Positions 26,275 to 36,697 of a stretch of DNA of 64,000 bases are shown in pieces. Made by a program: the position numbers and the translations under genes. The stretch is from the NCBI RefSeq assembly GCF_003253745.1, contig NZ_MZXV01000082.1, forward strand, positions 25,238 through 89,237, written 5' to 3'. The stretch's first letter is position 1. Each line of letters starts with the position of its first letter. Source of the stretch: Mesorhizobium kowhaii (lineage in GTDB: Bacteria; Pseudomonadota; Alphaproteobacteria; Rhizobiales; Rhizobiaceae). The notes below the pieces were generated by a model. The model was not told where the DNA came from, did no database searches, and saw only the letters and a program-made list of their open reading frames with translations.

Positions 26275-26565
26275 TTGATCCGGCATATCGTTTTCTTCAG
26301 CGCGCGGCGTAAAGAGGATGTGGAGGCCGTGCACACCGGCCTGCAGGCGCTCGGCAAAATTCCCCATTCCAGCCTGTTCGAGGTGACGCTCAACACCAAG
26401 GTTGACCCGCTGTCGGACGAGATCGATGTGGTCGTCTATGCCGAGTTCGCCGATGACGCGGCATTGGCCGCCTACAAGGCCCACCCGCTCTATGCGCAGA
26501 CGACCAGCAAGGTCAAACCGATGCGTGAACTGCGTTATTCCGCCGATGTCGTGGCCGGCAGCTGA
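26275..26565 (+). CDS. Dabb-family (stress-responsive alpha/beta barrel) protein
   Basis: 96 residues. MIRHIVFFSARRKEDVEAV and the DVVVYAEFADDAALAAYKAH stretch fit the dimeric alpha/beta-barrel Dabb fold. The start is TTG, chosen because GAGGAGG lies five bases upstream and no ATG fits. Function in bacteria is unclear. The palindromic repeat lies right before its ribosome binding site, so it is in or near the 5' leader. Confidence 0.85.
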   Translation: MIRHIVFFSARRKEDVEAVHTGLQALGKIPHSSLFEVTLNTKVDPLSDEIDVVVYAEFADDAALAAYKAHPLYAQTTSKVKPMRELRYSADVVAGS

Positions 26566-26609
26566 TCAAGTCTTGAACCCGTTTGCGGAATGATGCACAT
26601 CGCGCTTGC

Positions 26610-27503
26610 ATGAACCCAACAACAGCCGCCGACACACACCCGCTCGATCATCTGGTGCTGCCGACGCAGAGTCTCGATGTGGCGCGAGCCCGGCTCGCCG
26701 CGCTTGGCTTCGTCGTTGCCCCGACCGGGATCCATCCCTTCGGAACGGAAAACTGTTGTGTTTTCCTCGCCGACGGCACCTTTCTCGAACCGCTCGCTGT
26801 CGGCGACGAACAGGCCGCGATGAAGGCCATTGCCGAGGGCAATGTCTTCGTCGCGCGTGACCGCGTGTATCGTGATAGCCATGGCGATGAGGGATTTTCC
26901 GCTGTGGCTCTTGCCACCGGCAATGCGGATGCCGACCATGCGCGCTATGTCGAAGCTGGTCTATCGGCAGGAGACACGCTGAGCTTTTCGCGCGCTTTCA
27001 CGGACGCGGTGGGCAAAAGCGACATCGCATCGTTTAAGCTCGCCTTCGCATCCGATAGCAACGCTACGGATGCTTTCCTGTTTGCCTGCGAACGGGTCAA
27101 CGCGCCGAAAGTGGACCGCACGGCTTTGCAGGCGCACGCCAACGGCGCCACCGGCATTGTCGAAGTGGTGGCGGTCAGCGGCCGGCCCGCCGAACAGCAC
27201 CGATTAATTTCCGTGGCGGTGAATGATCCAACCGCCAGCGGACAAGGCGGCGCGTTTCACTTGCCGAATGCAATCTTGAGCGTGTTCGACCCTGCGTCTT
27301 TCACCGCACGCTTTGGCTTGCCTGCCGGCGCGCCGACAGATCTTCGCCTCGCCGCGGTGGTCTTTTCGGTCCGCAGCGCCGATATCACTGCGAGGCTGCT
27401 TGCAGCCAATTCCATCAAACACGATATAGCGGGCAATAATGATATTGTCGTGCAGCCGGCATCCGGACAGGGCGCGGCTTTCATCTTCCGGGAGATCCAA
27501 TGA
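26610..27503 (+). CDS. VOC-family (glyoxalase-like) protein
   Basis: 297 residues from MNPTTAADTHPLDHLVL. DHLVLPTQSLDVARARLAALGF and the central HPFGTENCCVFLADGTFLEPL fit the glyoxalase-like (Glyoxalase_3) VOC fold, and a second half repeats a weaker copy. Possible metal ligands are the N-terminal His and E in FLEPL. Substrate unknown. The next gene, kdsA, begins in its stop codon. Confidence 0.85.
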   Translation: MNPTTAADTHPLDHLVLPTQSLDVARARLAALGFVVAPTGIHPFGTENCCVFLADGTFLEPLAVGDEQAAMKAIAEGNVFVARDRVYRDSHGDEGFSAVALATGNADADHARYVEAGLSAGDTLSFSRAFTDAVGKSDIASFKLAFASDSNATDAFLFACERVNAPKVDRTALQAHANGATGIVEVVAVSGRPAEQHRLISVAVNDPTASGQGGAFHLPNAILSVFDPASFTARFGLPAGAPTDLRLAAVVFSVRSADITARLLAANSIKHDIAGNNDIVVQPASGQGAAFIFREIQ

Positions 27504-28345
27504 GCAAGCCCCTGGCGCCCAATTCGTCGGTAACCGTCGGCAATGTCGTCTTCGACAACAATGCGGCTTTGTCGCTGATCGCTGGTCCTTGCCAGTTTGA
27601 ATCGCGCCAGCATGCCTTCGACATGGCCGGCGCCCTGAAGGAACTGACCGGCAGGCTTGGCATAGGCCTCGTCTACAAAACCAGCTACGACAAGGCCAAC
27701 CGCACCTCGCTATCGGCGACGCGCGGCGCAGGCATGGACGCCGCACTTCCCGTCTTCGACGAACTGCGCAAGGAATTTTCGCTCCCGGTGCTGACCGATG
27801 TCCACACCGAGGAACAGTGCGCGATCGTCGCGCCGCATGTCGATGTCCTGCAGATTCCGGCCTTCCTGTCGCGCCAGACCGACATGCTTGTCACCGCCGC
27901 CAGGACCGGCAAGGTGATCAACGTGAAGAAGGGGCAGTTCCTTGCTCCCTGGGACATGAAGAACGTGGTTGCCAAGATCACCGGTTCCGGCAACGCCAAT
28001 GTTTTGACCACCGAGCGCGGCGCGTCGTTCGGCTACAACACGCTGGTGTCCGACATGCGCGCTCTGCCGATCATGGCCGAGATCGGCGCGCCTGTGATCT
28101 TCGACGCCACGCATTCGGTTCAGCAGCCGGGCGGGCAGGGCGGTTCCTCGGGTGGCGAGCGCCGCTTCGTCGAGACGCTGGCCCGCGCGGCCGTCGCCGT
28201 CGGCGTTGCCGGCGTGTTCATCGAGACCCACCAGGATCCGGACAATTCGACCTCTTCCGACGGACCGAACATGATGCCGCTGAAGGATATGCCGGCACTC
28301 CTGGAAAGACTGATGGCATTCGATCGTATCGCCAAGGGTCACTAG
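27500..28345 (+). CDS. kdsA: 3-deoxy-8-phosphooctulonate (KDO-8-P) synthase
   Basis: 281 residues. Condenses PEP with arabinose-5-phosphate on the way to lipid A-core KDO. LIAGPCQFESRQHAFDMA is the N-terminal signature, followed by YKTSYDKANRTS, VTDVHTEEQC, KKGQFLAPWDMKNV and DATHSVQQPGGQGG. ATGA overlap with the VOC gene implies coupling. In many rhizobia kdsA lies just before eno, as it does here with small genes between. Confidence 0.96.
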   Translation: MSKPLAPNSSVTVGNVVFDNNAALSLIAGPCQFESRQHAFDMAGALKELTGRLGIGLVYKTSYDKANRTSLSATRGAGMDAALPVFDELRKEFSLPVLTDVHTEEQCAIVAPHVDVLQIPAFLSRQTDMLVTAARTGKVINVKKGQFLAPWDMKNVVAKITGSGNANVLTTERGASFGYNTLVSDMRALPIMAEIGAPVIFDATHSVQQPGGQGGSSGGERRFVETLARAAVAVGVAGVFIETHQDPDNSTSSDGPNMMPLKDMPALLERLMAFDRIAKGH

Positions 28346-28468
28346 CGCCTTCCAAAGGGACGCTCCAGCGTCGCAGGTGACAATGACCCATGGCCCGCCG
28401 GCGCTTGTGGGAGACATAAGCCGGCTGTACGCTTGCCCCGCAAATGAGCGTTTTGGCAGGAGGAAGCC

Positions 28469-28672
28469 ATGTCTGTCGCCCGCGTCACCGAAATCACCTC
28501 ATCGTCGAAGAAGAGCTTTCAGGACGCCATCGAAAAGGGAATTGCGCGTGCCGCAAAGACCCTGAAGAACGTCGAAGGCGCCTGGATCCAGGACCAGAAG
28601 ATCGTCGTCGAGGACGGCAAGATCGCTGCCTATCGCGTCAACATGAAGGTCACCTTCATCCTCGCGGAGTGA
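28469..28672 (+). CDS. Dodecin
   Basis: 67 residues, the family size. A dodecameric flavin-binding (or flavin-storing) protein: VTEITSSSKKSFQDAIEKG and KTLKNVEGAWIQDQK match, with the tryptophan (W43) that sandwiches the flavin in dodecins. CAGGAGGAAG precedes the ATG. Confidence 0.93.
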   Translation: MSVARVTEITSSSKKSFQDAIEKGIARAAKTLKNVEGAWIQDQKIVVEDGKIAAYRVNMKVTFILAE

Positions 28673-28756
28673 CCGGCTGCCGCCGAAAAAAGTCGGGAAC
28701 TTTCGCCCGCGCCCCTCATTGTCAAAGCACAGATCAACGACAAGGAGGAGCACATC

Positions 28757-29122
28757 ATGACAACCCAGACAGGCCACACCGAAGCTATTGCCGCTTCGCG
28801 AGTCATCGGCACGTCCGTCTACAACACCGAAGGCAGGAGCATCGGCAGCATCCAGGACATCATGCTCGACAAGACGTCGAACGGCATCATGTTCGCGGTG
28901 ATCGGTTTTGGCGGTTTTCTCGGCATCGGCGAGAAGTATCACGCCATTCCGTGGGCGAGCCTCGACTATGACGAGGACAAGGGCGGCTATGTCGTTCCGT
29001 TCTCCAAGGAACAGCTGAAGGCAGCACCTGCCTATTCGATCAACGAACTGGCCGGCGCGGATGGCGAGACGGCGCGCGACGCGTCCTATGATTATTACAA
29101 AGTCACGCCTTACTGGCATTGA
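28757..29122 (+). CDS. PRC-barrel domain protein
   Basis: 121 residues. One PRC barrel: ASRVIGTSVYNTEGRSIG starts it, SIQDIMLDKTSNGIMFAVIG continues, and KYHAIPWASL closes it. Such proteins are common in rhizobia and often stress-linked. AAGGAGGAG lies five bases before the ATG. A strong terminator follows. Confidence 0.88.
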   Translation: MTTQTGHTEAIAASRVIGTSVYNTEGRSIGSIQDIMLDKTSNGIMFAVIGFGGFLGIGEKYHAIPWASLDYDEDKGGYVVPFSKEQLKAAPAYSINELAGADGETARDASYDYYKVTPYWH

Positions 29123-29137
29123 CGCCTGCAAACAAAG

Positions 29138-29163
29138 AGGCCCCGTCGAGACGGGGCCTTTTT
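29138..29163 (+). terminator. Terminator of the PRC-barrel gene
   Basis: Perfect AGGCCCCGTC/GACGGGGCCT stem with a GA loop, then five T. Confidence 0.92.
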
Positions 29164-29179
29164 GGATTCGATGCGGCGC

Positions 29180-29302
29180 CTATTCGCTGATGTGCAAGGC
29201 CGGTAGCACTCCTGCCTTGGGCGGCGATTGCTGATTGTCGCACGACGTCAGAAACGCCGCCGCGATCAGGAACAGACTCACGATACCACTCAACTGGGAC
29301 AT
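29180..29302 (-). CDS. Entericidin-like 40-residue lipoprotein
   Basis: Starts MSQLSGIVSLFLIAAAFLTS followed by the lipobox cysteine (LTSC, C21). A very short mature tail (DNQQSPPKAGVLPALHISE) follows, as in small outer-membrane lipoproteins. AGGAGGAG lies seven bases before the ATG and makes this start convincing. Role unknown; the label refers to size and architecture, not to proven homology. Confidence 0.75.
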   Translation of the reverse strand: MSQLSGIVSLFLIAAAFLTSCDNQQSPPKAGVLPALHISE

Positions 29303-29406
29303 GGCGAAACTCCTCCTGTTTCGCCCCGCGCCCCCGCACCATAACCGGAAGCACGTCCGCCGCACATGACTTATGATGACAGCGATTTGCGCTTCGTGAA
29401 TCGTCT

Positions 29407-29510
29407 GATGCATGTCGCCCAGAAGTGGCCCCGGTTTTGGGAGAACGACATGCATAAAAACAAAGACCTAAAGCGCGGCGCCTGAATCCGATCAACGCGA
29501 CGTGCTTTAG
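29407..29510. repeat. 48-bp palindromic intergenic element, copy 3, with tail module
   Basis: Perfect outer arms at 29407-29416 and 29445-29454. CCCAGAA replaces CCCAAAA on the left of the inner stem. The tail module CCTAAAGCGCG...GTGCTTTAGG ends at 29510. Confidence 0.85.
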
Positions 29511-29610
29511 GCTGACGCCACGGCAATAATTGCGAGCGGGCCGATTGCCTTTTGCGGCACTTTGGCTAAGACGTGCGCGACGCTTCTTCAGATCAATCGA
29601 GGACATCGCA

Positions 29611-30885
29611 ATGACCGCCATCATCGACATTGTCGGGCGTGAAATCCTGGACAGCCGTGGAAATCCGACCGTCGAGGTCGATGTCGTTCTCGAAGACGGC
29701 TCGATGGGCCGCGCGGCGGTGCCGTCGGGTGCCTCGACCGGCGCCCACGAGGCCGTCGAACTGCGCGACGGCGGCGCCCGCTATCTCGGCAAGGGCGTGC
29801 TCAAGGCCGTCGAAGCGGTGAATGGCGAGCTGTTCGAGGCCATCGGCGGCATGGAAGCAGAAAACCAGATCCACATCGACCAGACCATGATCGAGCTCGA
29901 CGGCACGGCCAACAAGAGCCGGCTCGGCGCCAACGCCATCCTCGGCGTCTCGCTGGCCGTGGCCAAGGCCGCTGCCGATGTCGCCGGCCTGCCGCTCTAC
30001 CGATATGTCGGTGGCACCAAGGCGCACGTCCTGCCGGTGCCGATGATGAACATCATCAATGGCGGCGCCCATGCCGACAACCCGATCGACTTCCAGGAGT
30101 TCATGATCCTGCCGATCGGTGCGCCGACGCTGCGCGAAGGTGTCCGCTGGGGTTCGGAAATCTTCCACACGCTGAGGAAGAAACTGAAGGATGCCGGCCA
30201 CAACACCAATGTCGGCGACGAGGGCGGCTTTGCCCCGAACCTGAAGAGCGCACCGGTGGCGCTCGACTTCATCATGGAATCGATAGAGAAGGCCGGCTTC
30301 AAGCCGGGCGAGGAGATCGCGCTCGGCCTCGACTGCGCGGCGACCGAGTTCTTCAAGGACGGCAACTACGTCTATGAGGGTGAGAAGAAGACCCGCGATC
30401 CCAAGGCCCAGGCCAAGTACCTGGCCAAGCTCGCCGCCGACTATCCGATCATCTCGATCGAGGACGGCCTTGCCGAGGATGATTGGGAGGGCTGGAAGTA
30501 CCTGACCGACCTGATCGGCAAGAAGACCCAGTTGGTCGGCGACGACCTGTTCGTCACCAACACGGCACGGCTGCGCGATGGCATCCGCATGGGCGTTGCC
30601 AATTCGATCCTGGTCAAGGTCAACCAGATCGGCTCGCTGACGGAAACGCTCGACGCCGTCGAGACGGCGCACAAGGCCGGCTACACCGCCGTCATGTCGC
30701 ACCGCTCGGGTGAAACCGAGGATTCGACCATCGCCGATCTCGCCGTTGCCACCAATTGCGGGCAGATCAAGACCGGCTCGCTGTCGCGCTCGGACCGCAT
30801 GGCCAAGTACAACCAGCTGATCCGCATCGAGGAAGAGCTCGGCAAGCAGGCGAGCTACGCCGGCAAGTCGATCGTCAAGGGCTGA
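29611..30885 (+). CDS. eno: Enolase
   Basis: 424 residues from MTAIIDIVGREILDSRGNPT, with GAGG upstream. Converts 2-phosphoglycerate to PEP; may also be part of an RNA degradosome. SGASTGAHEA, the NIINGGAHADN loop, GDEGGFAP, SIEDGLAEDDW and SHRSGETED supply the Mg-binding and catalytic residues. A terminator follows. Confidence 0.98.
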   Translation: MTAIIDIVGREILDSRGNPTVEVDVVLEDGSMGRAAVPSGASTGAHEAVELRDGGARYLGKGVLKAVEAVNGELFEAIGGMEAENQIHIDQTMIELDGTANKSRLGANAILGVSLAVAKAAADVAGLPLYRYVGGTKAHVLPVPMMNIINGGAHADNPIDFQEFMILPIGAPTLREGVRWGSEIFHTLRKKLKDAGHNTNVGDEGGFAPNLKSAPVALDFIMESIEKAGFKPGEEIALGLDCAATEFFKDGNYVYEGEKKTRDPKAQAKYLAKLAADYPIISIEDGLAEDDWEGWKYLTDLIGKKTQLVGDDLFVTNTARLRDGIRMGVANSILVKVNQIGSLTETLDAVETAHKAGYTAVMSHRSGETEDSTIADLAVATNCGQIKTGSLSRSDRMAKYNQLIRIEEELGKQASYAGKSIVKG

Positions 30886-30917
30886 TCCGGAAACACCCAG
30901 ACATGGGATATCTGATG

Positions 30918-30943
30918 AAGGGCGGAGCATTCCCGCCCTTTTT
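30918..30943 (+). terminator. Terminator of eno
   Basis: AAGGGCGG/CCGCCCTT stem with a 7-base loop, then TTT. Confidence 0.85.
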
Positions 30944-31046
30944 CATTTCGGTCTCGCACAGGCGACCATCCGTAACCGTCCGTTAAGCACAATCGGGCGA
31001 AAAAGATGGCGAGCCGCATGAGTTCGCGGCCGCGAGGATTCGGATC

Positions 31047-31370
31047 ATGTGGACGCGTCAGCACAAGCAGAGAAACACCGGCCGGCTGATCATTCCCTCG
31101 CTCTGCGTGGCATTCCTGGCCTATTTCGGCTTTCATGCCTACCACGGCGAATTCGGCATCAATTCGAAATATCAGCTGGAAGCCCAGACGGTTGCGCTGC
31201 AAGGTCAGCTCGACGCGATCAAGGCACGCCGGATGGAGCTCGAACGGCGCGTTCGGCTCATGCATGAAGGATCGATCGAGAAGGACATGCTCGACGAGCA
31301 GGCGCGCAAGGCGCTCAATCTGTCCCAGGCTGACGAAATCACCATCATGTTGCCGGCCTCGGCGAAGTAA
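31047..31370 (+). CDS. ftsB: Septum formation initiator FtsB/DivIC-family protein
   Basis: 107 residues. Short cytoplasmic N-terminus, one membrane span (LIIPSLCVAFLAYFGFHAY), then a coiled coil (LEAQTVALQGQLDAIKARRMELERRV) in the periplasm. It would link FtsL and FtsQ in the divisome. Position between eno and pdhA is conserved in rhizobia. Confidence 0.9.
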   Translation: MWTRQHKQRNTGRLIIPSLCVAFLAYFGFHAYHGEFGINSKYQLEAQTVALQGQLDAIKARRMELERRVRLMHEGSIEKDMLDEQARKALNLSQADEITIMLPASAK

Positions 31371-31507
31371 CCGGTTTTCAGTTAATCGCCAATATTTTCA
31401 ATGATTTTAATCGCTTAGACGCATGTCAGCTATGCAATTTCGGCATGGCGCAACGCCCTGACGCGTGTTAGCCTCCCTAAAATCGGTGGGGAGGAGCTGA
31501 TCTCCCC

Positions 31508-31529
31508 AGAGCAGATTTGATCCTGCTCT
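31508..31529. promoter_or_regulatory. Paired hairpins in the pdhA leader
   Basis: AGAGCAG and CTGCTCT form a perfect 7-bp stem, 36 bases before the pdhA ATG. A second hairpin, GGGGAG/CTCCCC, lies directly upstream (31488-31507). They may end ftsB transcription or shape the pdh leader; no known element was recognised. Confidence 0.35.
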
Positions 31530-31564
31530 AATGTCCGCAAAGAGACGCCAACAGGGAGTGATGC

Positions 31565-32602
31565 ATGGCCACCGCAGCCAGAAAAGCGCCTGCCAAATCC
31601 AAATCCGACGGCAAATCGGGGGTTTCGGCCCCCAAGCCAGCCGAATTCACCAAGGATGAAGAGCTTACCGCCTACCGGCATATGCTGCTTATCCGCCGTT
31701 TCGAGGAAAAGGCCGGCCAGCTTTACGGCATGGGCTTCATCGGTGGCTTCTGCCACCTTTATATCGGCCAGGAAGCGGTCGTCACCGGCATGAAGATGGC
31801 GCTTATCCAAGGCGACCAGATGATCACAGCCTATCGCGATCACGGCCACATGCTGGCGATGGAGCTTTCACCGCGTGGCGTCATGGCTGAGTTGACCGGG
31901 CGTCGTGGCGGCCTGTCCAGGGGCAAGGGTGGCTCCATGCACATGTTCTCCAAGGAGAAGCATTTTTACGGCGGCCATGGCATCGTCGGCGCGCAGGTGT
32001 CGCTCGGCACCGGCCTTGCCTTCGCCAACCGCTACCGCGACAACAACAATGTGTCGCTGACCTATTTCGGTGACGGTGCGGCCAACCAGGGCCAGGTCTA
32101 TGAAAGCTTCAACATGGCCTCGCTGTGGAAGCTGCCGGTGATCTACATCATCGAGAACAACCGCTATGCCATGGGTACCTCGGTCTCGCGCTCATCGGCG
32201 GAGACGGACTTTTCGCATCGCGGCGCCTCGTTCAAGATTCCCGGCATCCAGGTCGATGGCATGGATGTCCGTGCCGTCAAGGCGGCGGGCGATCTGGCCA
32301 CCGAATGGTGCCGCGCCGGCAATGGCCCGCTGATCCTCGAAATGCAGACCTATCGCTATCGCGGCCACTCGATGTCCGATCCGGCCAAGTACCGCTCGAA
32401 GGAAGAAGTGCAGAAGATGCGCTCCGAGCATGACCCGATCGAACAGGTCAAGGCGCGGCTGATCGAGAAGAAGTGGGCGACCGAGGACGAATTAAAGACC
32501 ATCGACAAGGAGGTTCGCGACGTCGTCGCGGACGCCGCGGAATTTGCCCAGAACGACGCGGAGCCGGATCCGTCCGAGCTCTGGACCGATATCGTACTGT
32601 AA
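31565..32602 (+). CDS. pdhA: Pyruvate dehydrogenase E1 alpha subunit
   Basis: 345 residues. Thiamine diphosphate-dependent decarboxylation of pyruvate, as an alpha2beta2 E1. GGFCHLYIGQEAVVTGM, YRDHGHMLA, RGGLSRGKGGSMHMF and the ThDP-binding GDGAANQGQVYESFNMA...NNRYAMGT motif are visible. YRYRGHSMSDPAKYRSK is the regulatory loop known in eukaryotic E1. First gene of pdhA-pdhB-pdhC; AGGGAG precedes the ATG. Confidence 0.97.
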   Translation: MATAARKAPAKSKSDGKSGVSAPKPAEFTKDEELTAYRHMLLIRRFEEKAGQLYGMGFIGGFCHLYIGQEAVVTGMKMALIQGDQMITAYRDHGHMLAMELSPRGVMAELTGRRGGLSRGKGGSMHMFSKEKHFYGGHGIVGAQVSLGTGLAFANRYRDNNNVSLTYFGDGAANQGQVYESFNMASLWKLPVIYIIENNRYAMGTSVSRSSAETDFSHRGASFKIPGIQVDGMDVRAVKAAGDLATEWCRAGNGPLILEMQTYRYRGHSMSDPAKYRSKEEVQKMRSEHDPIEQVKARLIEKKWATEDELKTIDKEVRDVVADAAEFAQNDAEPDPSELWTDIVL

Positions 32603-32617
32603 CGGGAGGGCAAGGAC

Positions 32618-34003
<1,386 letters not shown>

Positions 34004-34021
34004 ACCGGGCGGGAGGACAAA

Positions 34022-35407
34022 ATGCCAATCAACATCACCATGCCGGCCCTGTCGCCCACGATGGAAGAGGGCAATCTGTCAAAGTGGCTCGTCAAGGAGG
34101 GCGACAAGGTTTCGCCGGGCGATGTGATCGCCGAGATCGAGACCGACAAGGCGACGATGGAAGTCGAAGCCGTCGATGAAGGCACGGTTGCAAAGCTCGT
34201 CGTTCCCGCCGGCACCGAAGGCGTCAAGGTCAATGCGCTGATCGCAGTGCTTGCCGCCGAAGGCGAGGACGCCGGCGCTGCCGCGAACAGCGGTGGCGCT
34301 GCCGCACCAGCGAAAGCGGAAGCGCCAAAAACGGATGCTCCGAAGGCGGAAGCACCAAAGGCTGAGGCACCAAAGGCTGATGCACCAAAGGCCGAGCCTG
34401 CAGCCGCATCCAAGGCAGAAGCTGCTCCGGTCGCCAACGGCCATGCGGCTGGCGAGCGCACTTTCGCGTCGCCGCTCGCGCGCCGCATCGCCAAGGAAGC
34501 CGGCGTCGATGTGTCTGCCGTGACCGGCACCGGCCCGCACGGCCGGGTGGTGAAAGCCGATGTCGACGCAGCGATTGCCGGTGGCGGCGCCAAGCCTGCA
34601 GCCAAGGCAGCCCCCACTGGGGCTCCGGCTGCTGCTCCTGCCGCGCCGGTGAAGGCGATGTCGGACGAGCAGGTGCTGAAACTGTTCGAGCAAGGCTCCT
34701 ATGAACTCGTCCCGCACGACAATATGCGCAAGACCATCGCGCGCCGCCTGGTCGAGGCCAAGACCACCATCCCGCATTTCTACCTGACGCTCGATTGCGA
34801 GCTCGATGCATTGCTCGCATTGCGCACGCAGATCAATGCCGCGGCGCCAATGAAGAAGACCGAGAAGGGTGATGCACCGGCCTACAAGCTGTCGGTCAAC
34901 GACATGGTGATCAAGGCAATGGCCATGGCGCTGAAGGCGGTGCCGGATGCCAATGCGTCATGGACCGAAAGCGCCATGGTCAAGCACAAGCATGCCGATG
35001 TCGGCGTTGCGGTGTCGATCCCAGGTGGCCTGATCACGCCGATCATCCGCAAGGCGGACGAAAAGACGCTGTCCACCATCTCCAACGAGATGAAGGACCT
35101 GGCCAGCCGCGCCCGCAGCCGCAAGCTGAAGCCGGAAGAGTATCAGGGCGGCACCACGGCGGTGTCCAACCTCGGCATGTTCGGCATCAAGGACTTTGCC
35201 GCCGTCATCAACCCGCCGCATGCGACGATCCTGGCGGTCGGCGCCGGCGAGGAGCGGGCGGTGGTCAAGAACGGCGAGATCAAAATCGCCACCGTGATGT
35301 CGGTGACGCTGTCGACCGACCATCGCGCCGTCGACGGAGCGCTGGGTGCCGAATTGCTGGTCGCCTTCAAACGCCTGATCGAGAACCCGATGGGCATGCT
35401 GGTCTAG
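34022..35407 (+). CDS. pdhC: Pyruvate dehydrogenase E2, dihydrolipoamide acetyltransferase
   Basis: 461 residues. One lipoyl domain (1-80, K43 in ETDKATMEV), an Ala/Pro/Lys linker with tandem APKAE-type units (about residues 100-125), the E1/E3-binding domain (FASPLARRIAKEAGVDVSAV, about 148-185), and the catalytic core ending with DHRAVDGALGAE, in which His and Asp are catalytic. Forms the core of the complex. Its lipoyl domain is nearly identical to that of PdhB. Confidence 0.97.
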   Translation: MPINITMPALSPTMEEGNLSKWLVKEGDKVSPGDVIAEIETDKATMEVEAVDEGTVAKLVVPAGTEGVKVNALIAVLAAEGEDAGAAANSGGAAAPAKAEAPKTDAPKAEAPKAEAPKADAPKAEPAAASKAEAAPVANGHAAGERTFASPLARRIAKEAGVDVSAVTGTGPHGRVVKADVDAAIAGGGAKPAAKAAPTGAPAAAPAAPVKAMSDEQVLKLFEQGSYELVPHDNMRKTIARRLVEAKTTIPHFYLTLDCELDALLALRTQINAAAPMKKTEKGDAPAYKLSVNDMVIKAMAMALKAVPDANASWTESAMVKHKHADVGVAVSIPGGLITPIIRKADEKTLSTISNEMKDLASRARSRKLKPEEYQGGTTAVSNLGMFGIKDFAAVINPPHATILAVGAGEERAVVKNGEIKIATVMSVTLSTDHRAVDGALGAELLVAFKRLIENPMGMLV

Positions 35408-35421
35408 GAAGGGAGAGGGCG

Positions 35422-35840
35422 GTGCGGACATTCTTCACCAGCCTTTTCGCTTTCATTCTTTCCGGTTTGGCCGGCGGGCTGGTCGCGCAGTGGTTGGCCA
35501 TCGCCACTGGTGCAGAGGAAGAATACATCCTCGTTTTCATGTTCTCGGTGCTGGTGACCTTCATGGTTACTTCGTCTTCTTCGTGGCGCAGTTCATGACG
35601 GATCCGGTCGCGGCGGTGGCCAGGACGGGTAAGTGGCTGCTGATCGTGTTTGCGGTATTGCTTGCCCTGCTGGTCGCGCTGATCCTCTACGCCGACAGCG
35701 GTGCCGCGGTGGTGAAGGACATTCCCATGGTGGTCGGCTTTGGCCTGCCGGGGCTGGTGACGATCATTCTTCACTGGCTGTTCGTGAGCTGGCGGGTGAG
35801 ACGCGGTTTGAACAGGGAACAAGTGGGTGTGGGTGCATGA
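35422..35840 (+). pseudogene. Small membrane protein gene with a frameshift
   Basis: Starts GTG with GGGAGAGGG upstream. The first frame gives MRTFFTSLFAFILSGLAGGL...VLVTFMV and then stops at 35596-35598. From 35568 another frame continues naturally as YFVFFVAQFMTDPVAAVART, then two more hydrophobic segments to 35840. Adding one base after ATG-GT (35566-35567) would rejoin them as a single protein of about 139 residues with three to four membrane spans. It is either a true frameshift mutation or a sequencing error. Function unknown. Confidence 0.7.
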
Positions 35841-36475
35841 AGACGGTTCTTTGCTACGGTGACTCGCTGACCTGGGGACACAACCCGGAGACTTTGGGTC
35901 GACATGAATATGAAGACCAGTGGCCAACCACACTGGCGAGAGCACTCGGACCGAGCTTCCATGTCATTGCCGAGGGACTGGGCGGCCGCACCACGGCCTA
36001 TGACGACTTCTTGTCGGGCGCCGACCGAAACGGCGCGCGGATATTGCCGACGATCCTGAGCACGCATTCGCCGATCGATCTGATCGTCATCATGCTTGGC
36101 TCCAACGACATGAAGCCGTCGATTCATGGCAGCGCAGTCATAGCTTCCTATGGCATGCGACGCCTCATCGAAATCGTGCGGGGGCACGCCTATCCGTTCG
36201 GCGGTGCCGCCCCCAGGATTATTCTGGTAGCGCCGCCGCATATCGTGGAAACCGGCAAGGCGGACTACGCCGAAATGTTGGGAACCGGCGCGATCGAGTC
36301 GCCCAAGCTCGCAGGCTTTTATCAAACCGCCGCCAACGAGATGGGCTGCGGCTTTTTTGATGCAGCGAGCGTCGCTAGATGTACACCGCTCGATGGCGTC
36401 CACCTCGATGCCGAAAACACGCGAAACATCGGCAAGGCGCTGGCGCCGCTGGTGCGCGTGATGTTAGCCACATGA
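35837..36475 (+). CDS. SGNH/GDSL-family hydrolase
   Basis: 212 residues from the ATG in the preceding stop (ATGA). Block I YGDSLTWG (S10), GGRTTAYDD (block II glycine), LGSND (block III) and PLDGVHLD (block V, Asp and His) give the full catalytic set. No signal peptide, so probably cytoplasmic. It resembles arylesterase-type enzymes (acetyl or acyl esters). Its place inside the pdh cluster recurs in rhizobia, but its role there is unknown. Confidence 0.92.
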   Translation: MKTVLCYGDSLTWGHNPETLGRHEYEDQWPTTLARALGPSFHVIAEGLGGRTTAYDDFLSGADRNGARILPTILSTHSPIDLIVIMLGSNDMKPSIHGSAVIASYGMRRLIEIVRGHAYPFGGAAPRIILVAPPHIVETGKADYAEMLGTGAIESPKLAGFYQTAANEMGCGFFDAASVARCTPLDGVHLDAENTRNIGKALAPLVRVMLAT

Positions 36476-36687
36476 TATTCGATGCAAGTCTGATCATTGG
36501 CCTTTGGTTGGCTGTGCATTGGCAAGGCCGTCGAAGTCGGCTTCTTGCAGGCTACGCACTTCTTGGGCTCTGGGTTTTCGACGCCCTTTCGATACTGATG
36601 CATGAGCCAGCTTTCGCGCCTCCAACACTGAGGTACGAGCCAATTTCGATACCGAAGCCTTCTTTCGGTGAAGCCTCGCTTCAATAA
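36472..36687 (+). CDS. Possible 71-residue membrane protein
   Basis: Begins at an ATG within the hydrolase stop codon. MIFDASLIIGLWLAVHW and LLAGYALLGLWVFDALSIL could be two membrane spans, and the tail is not conserved in any family I know. The ATGA overlap supports translation; weak codon signal makes it uncertain. It ends 10 bases before lpd. Confidence 0.4.
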   Translation: MIFDASLIIGLWLAVHWQGRRSRLLAGYALLGLWVFDALSILMHEPAFAPPTLRYEPISIPKPSFGEASLQ

Positions 36688-36697
36688 GGACCACAAA

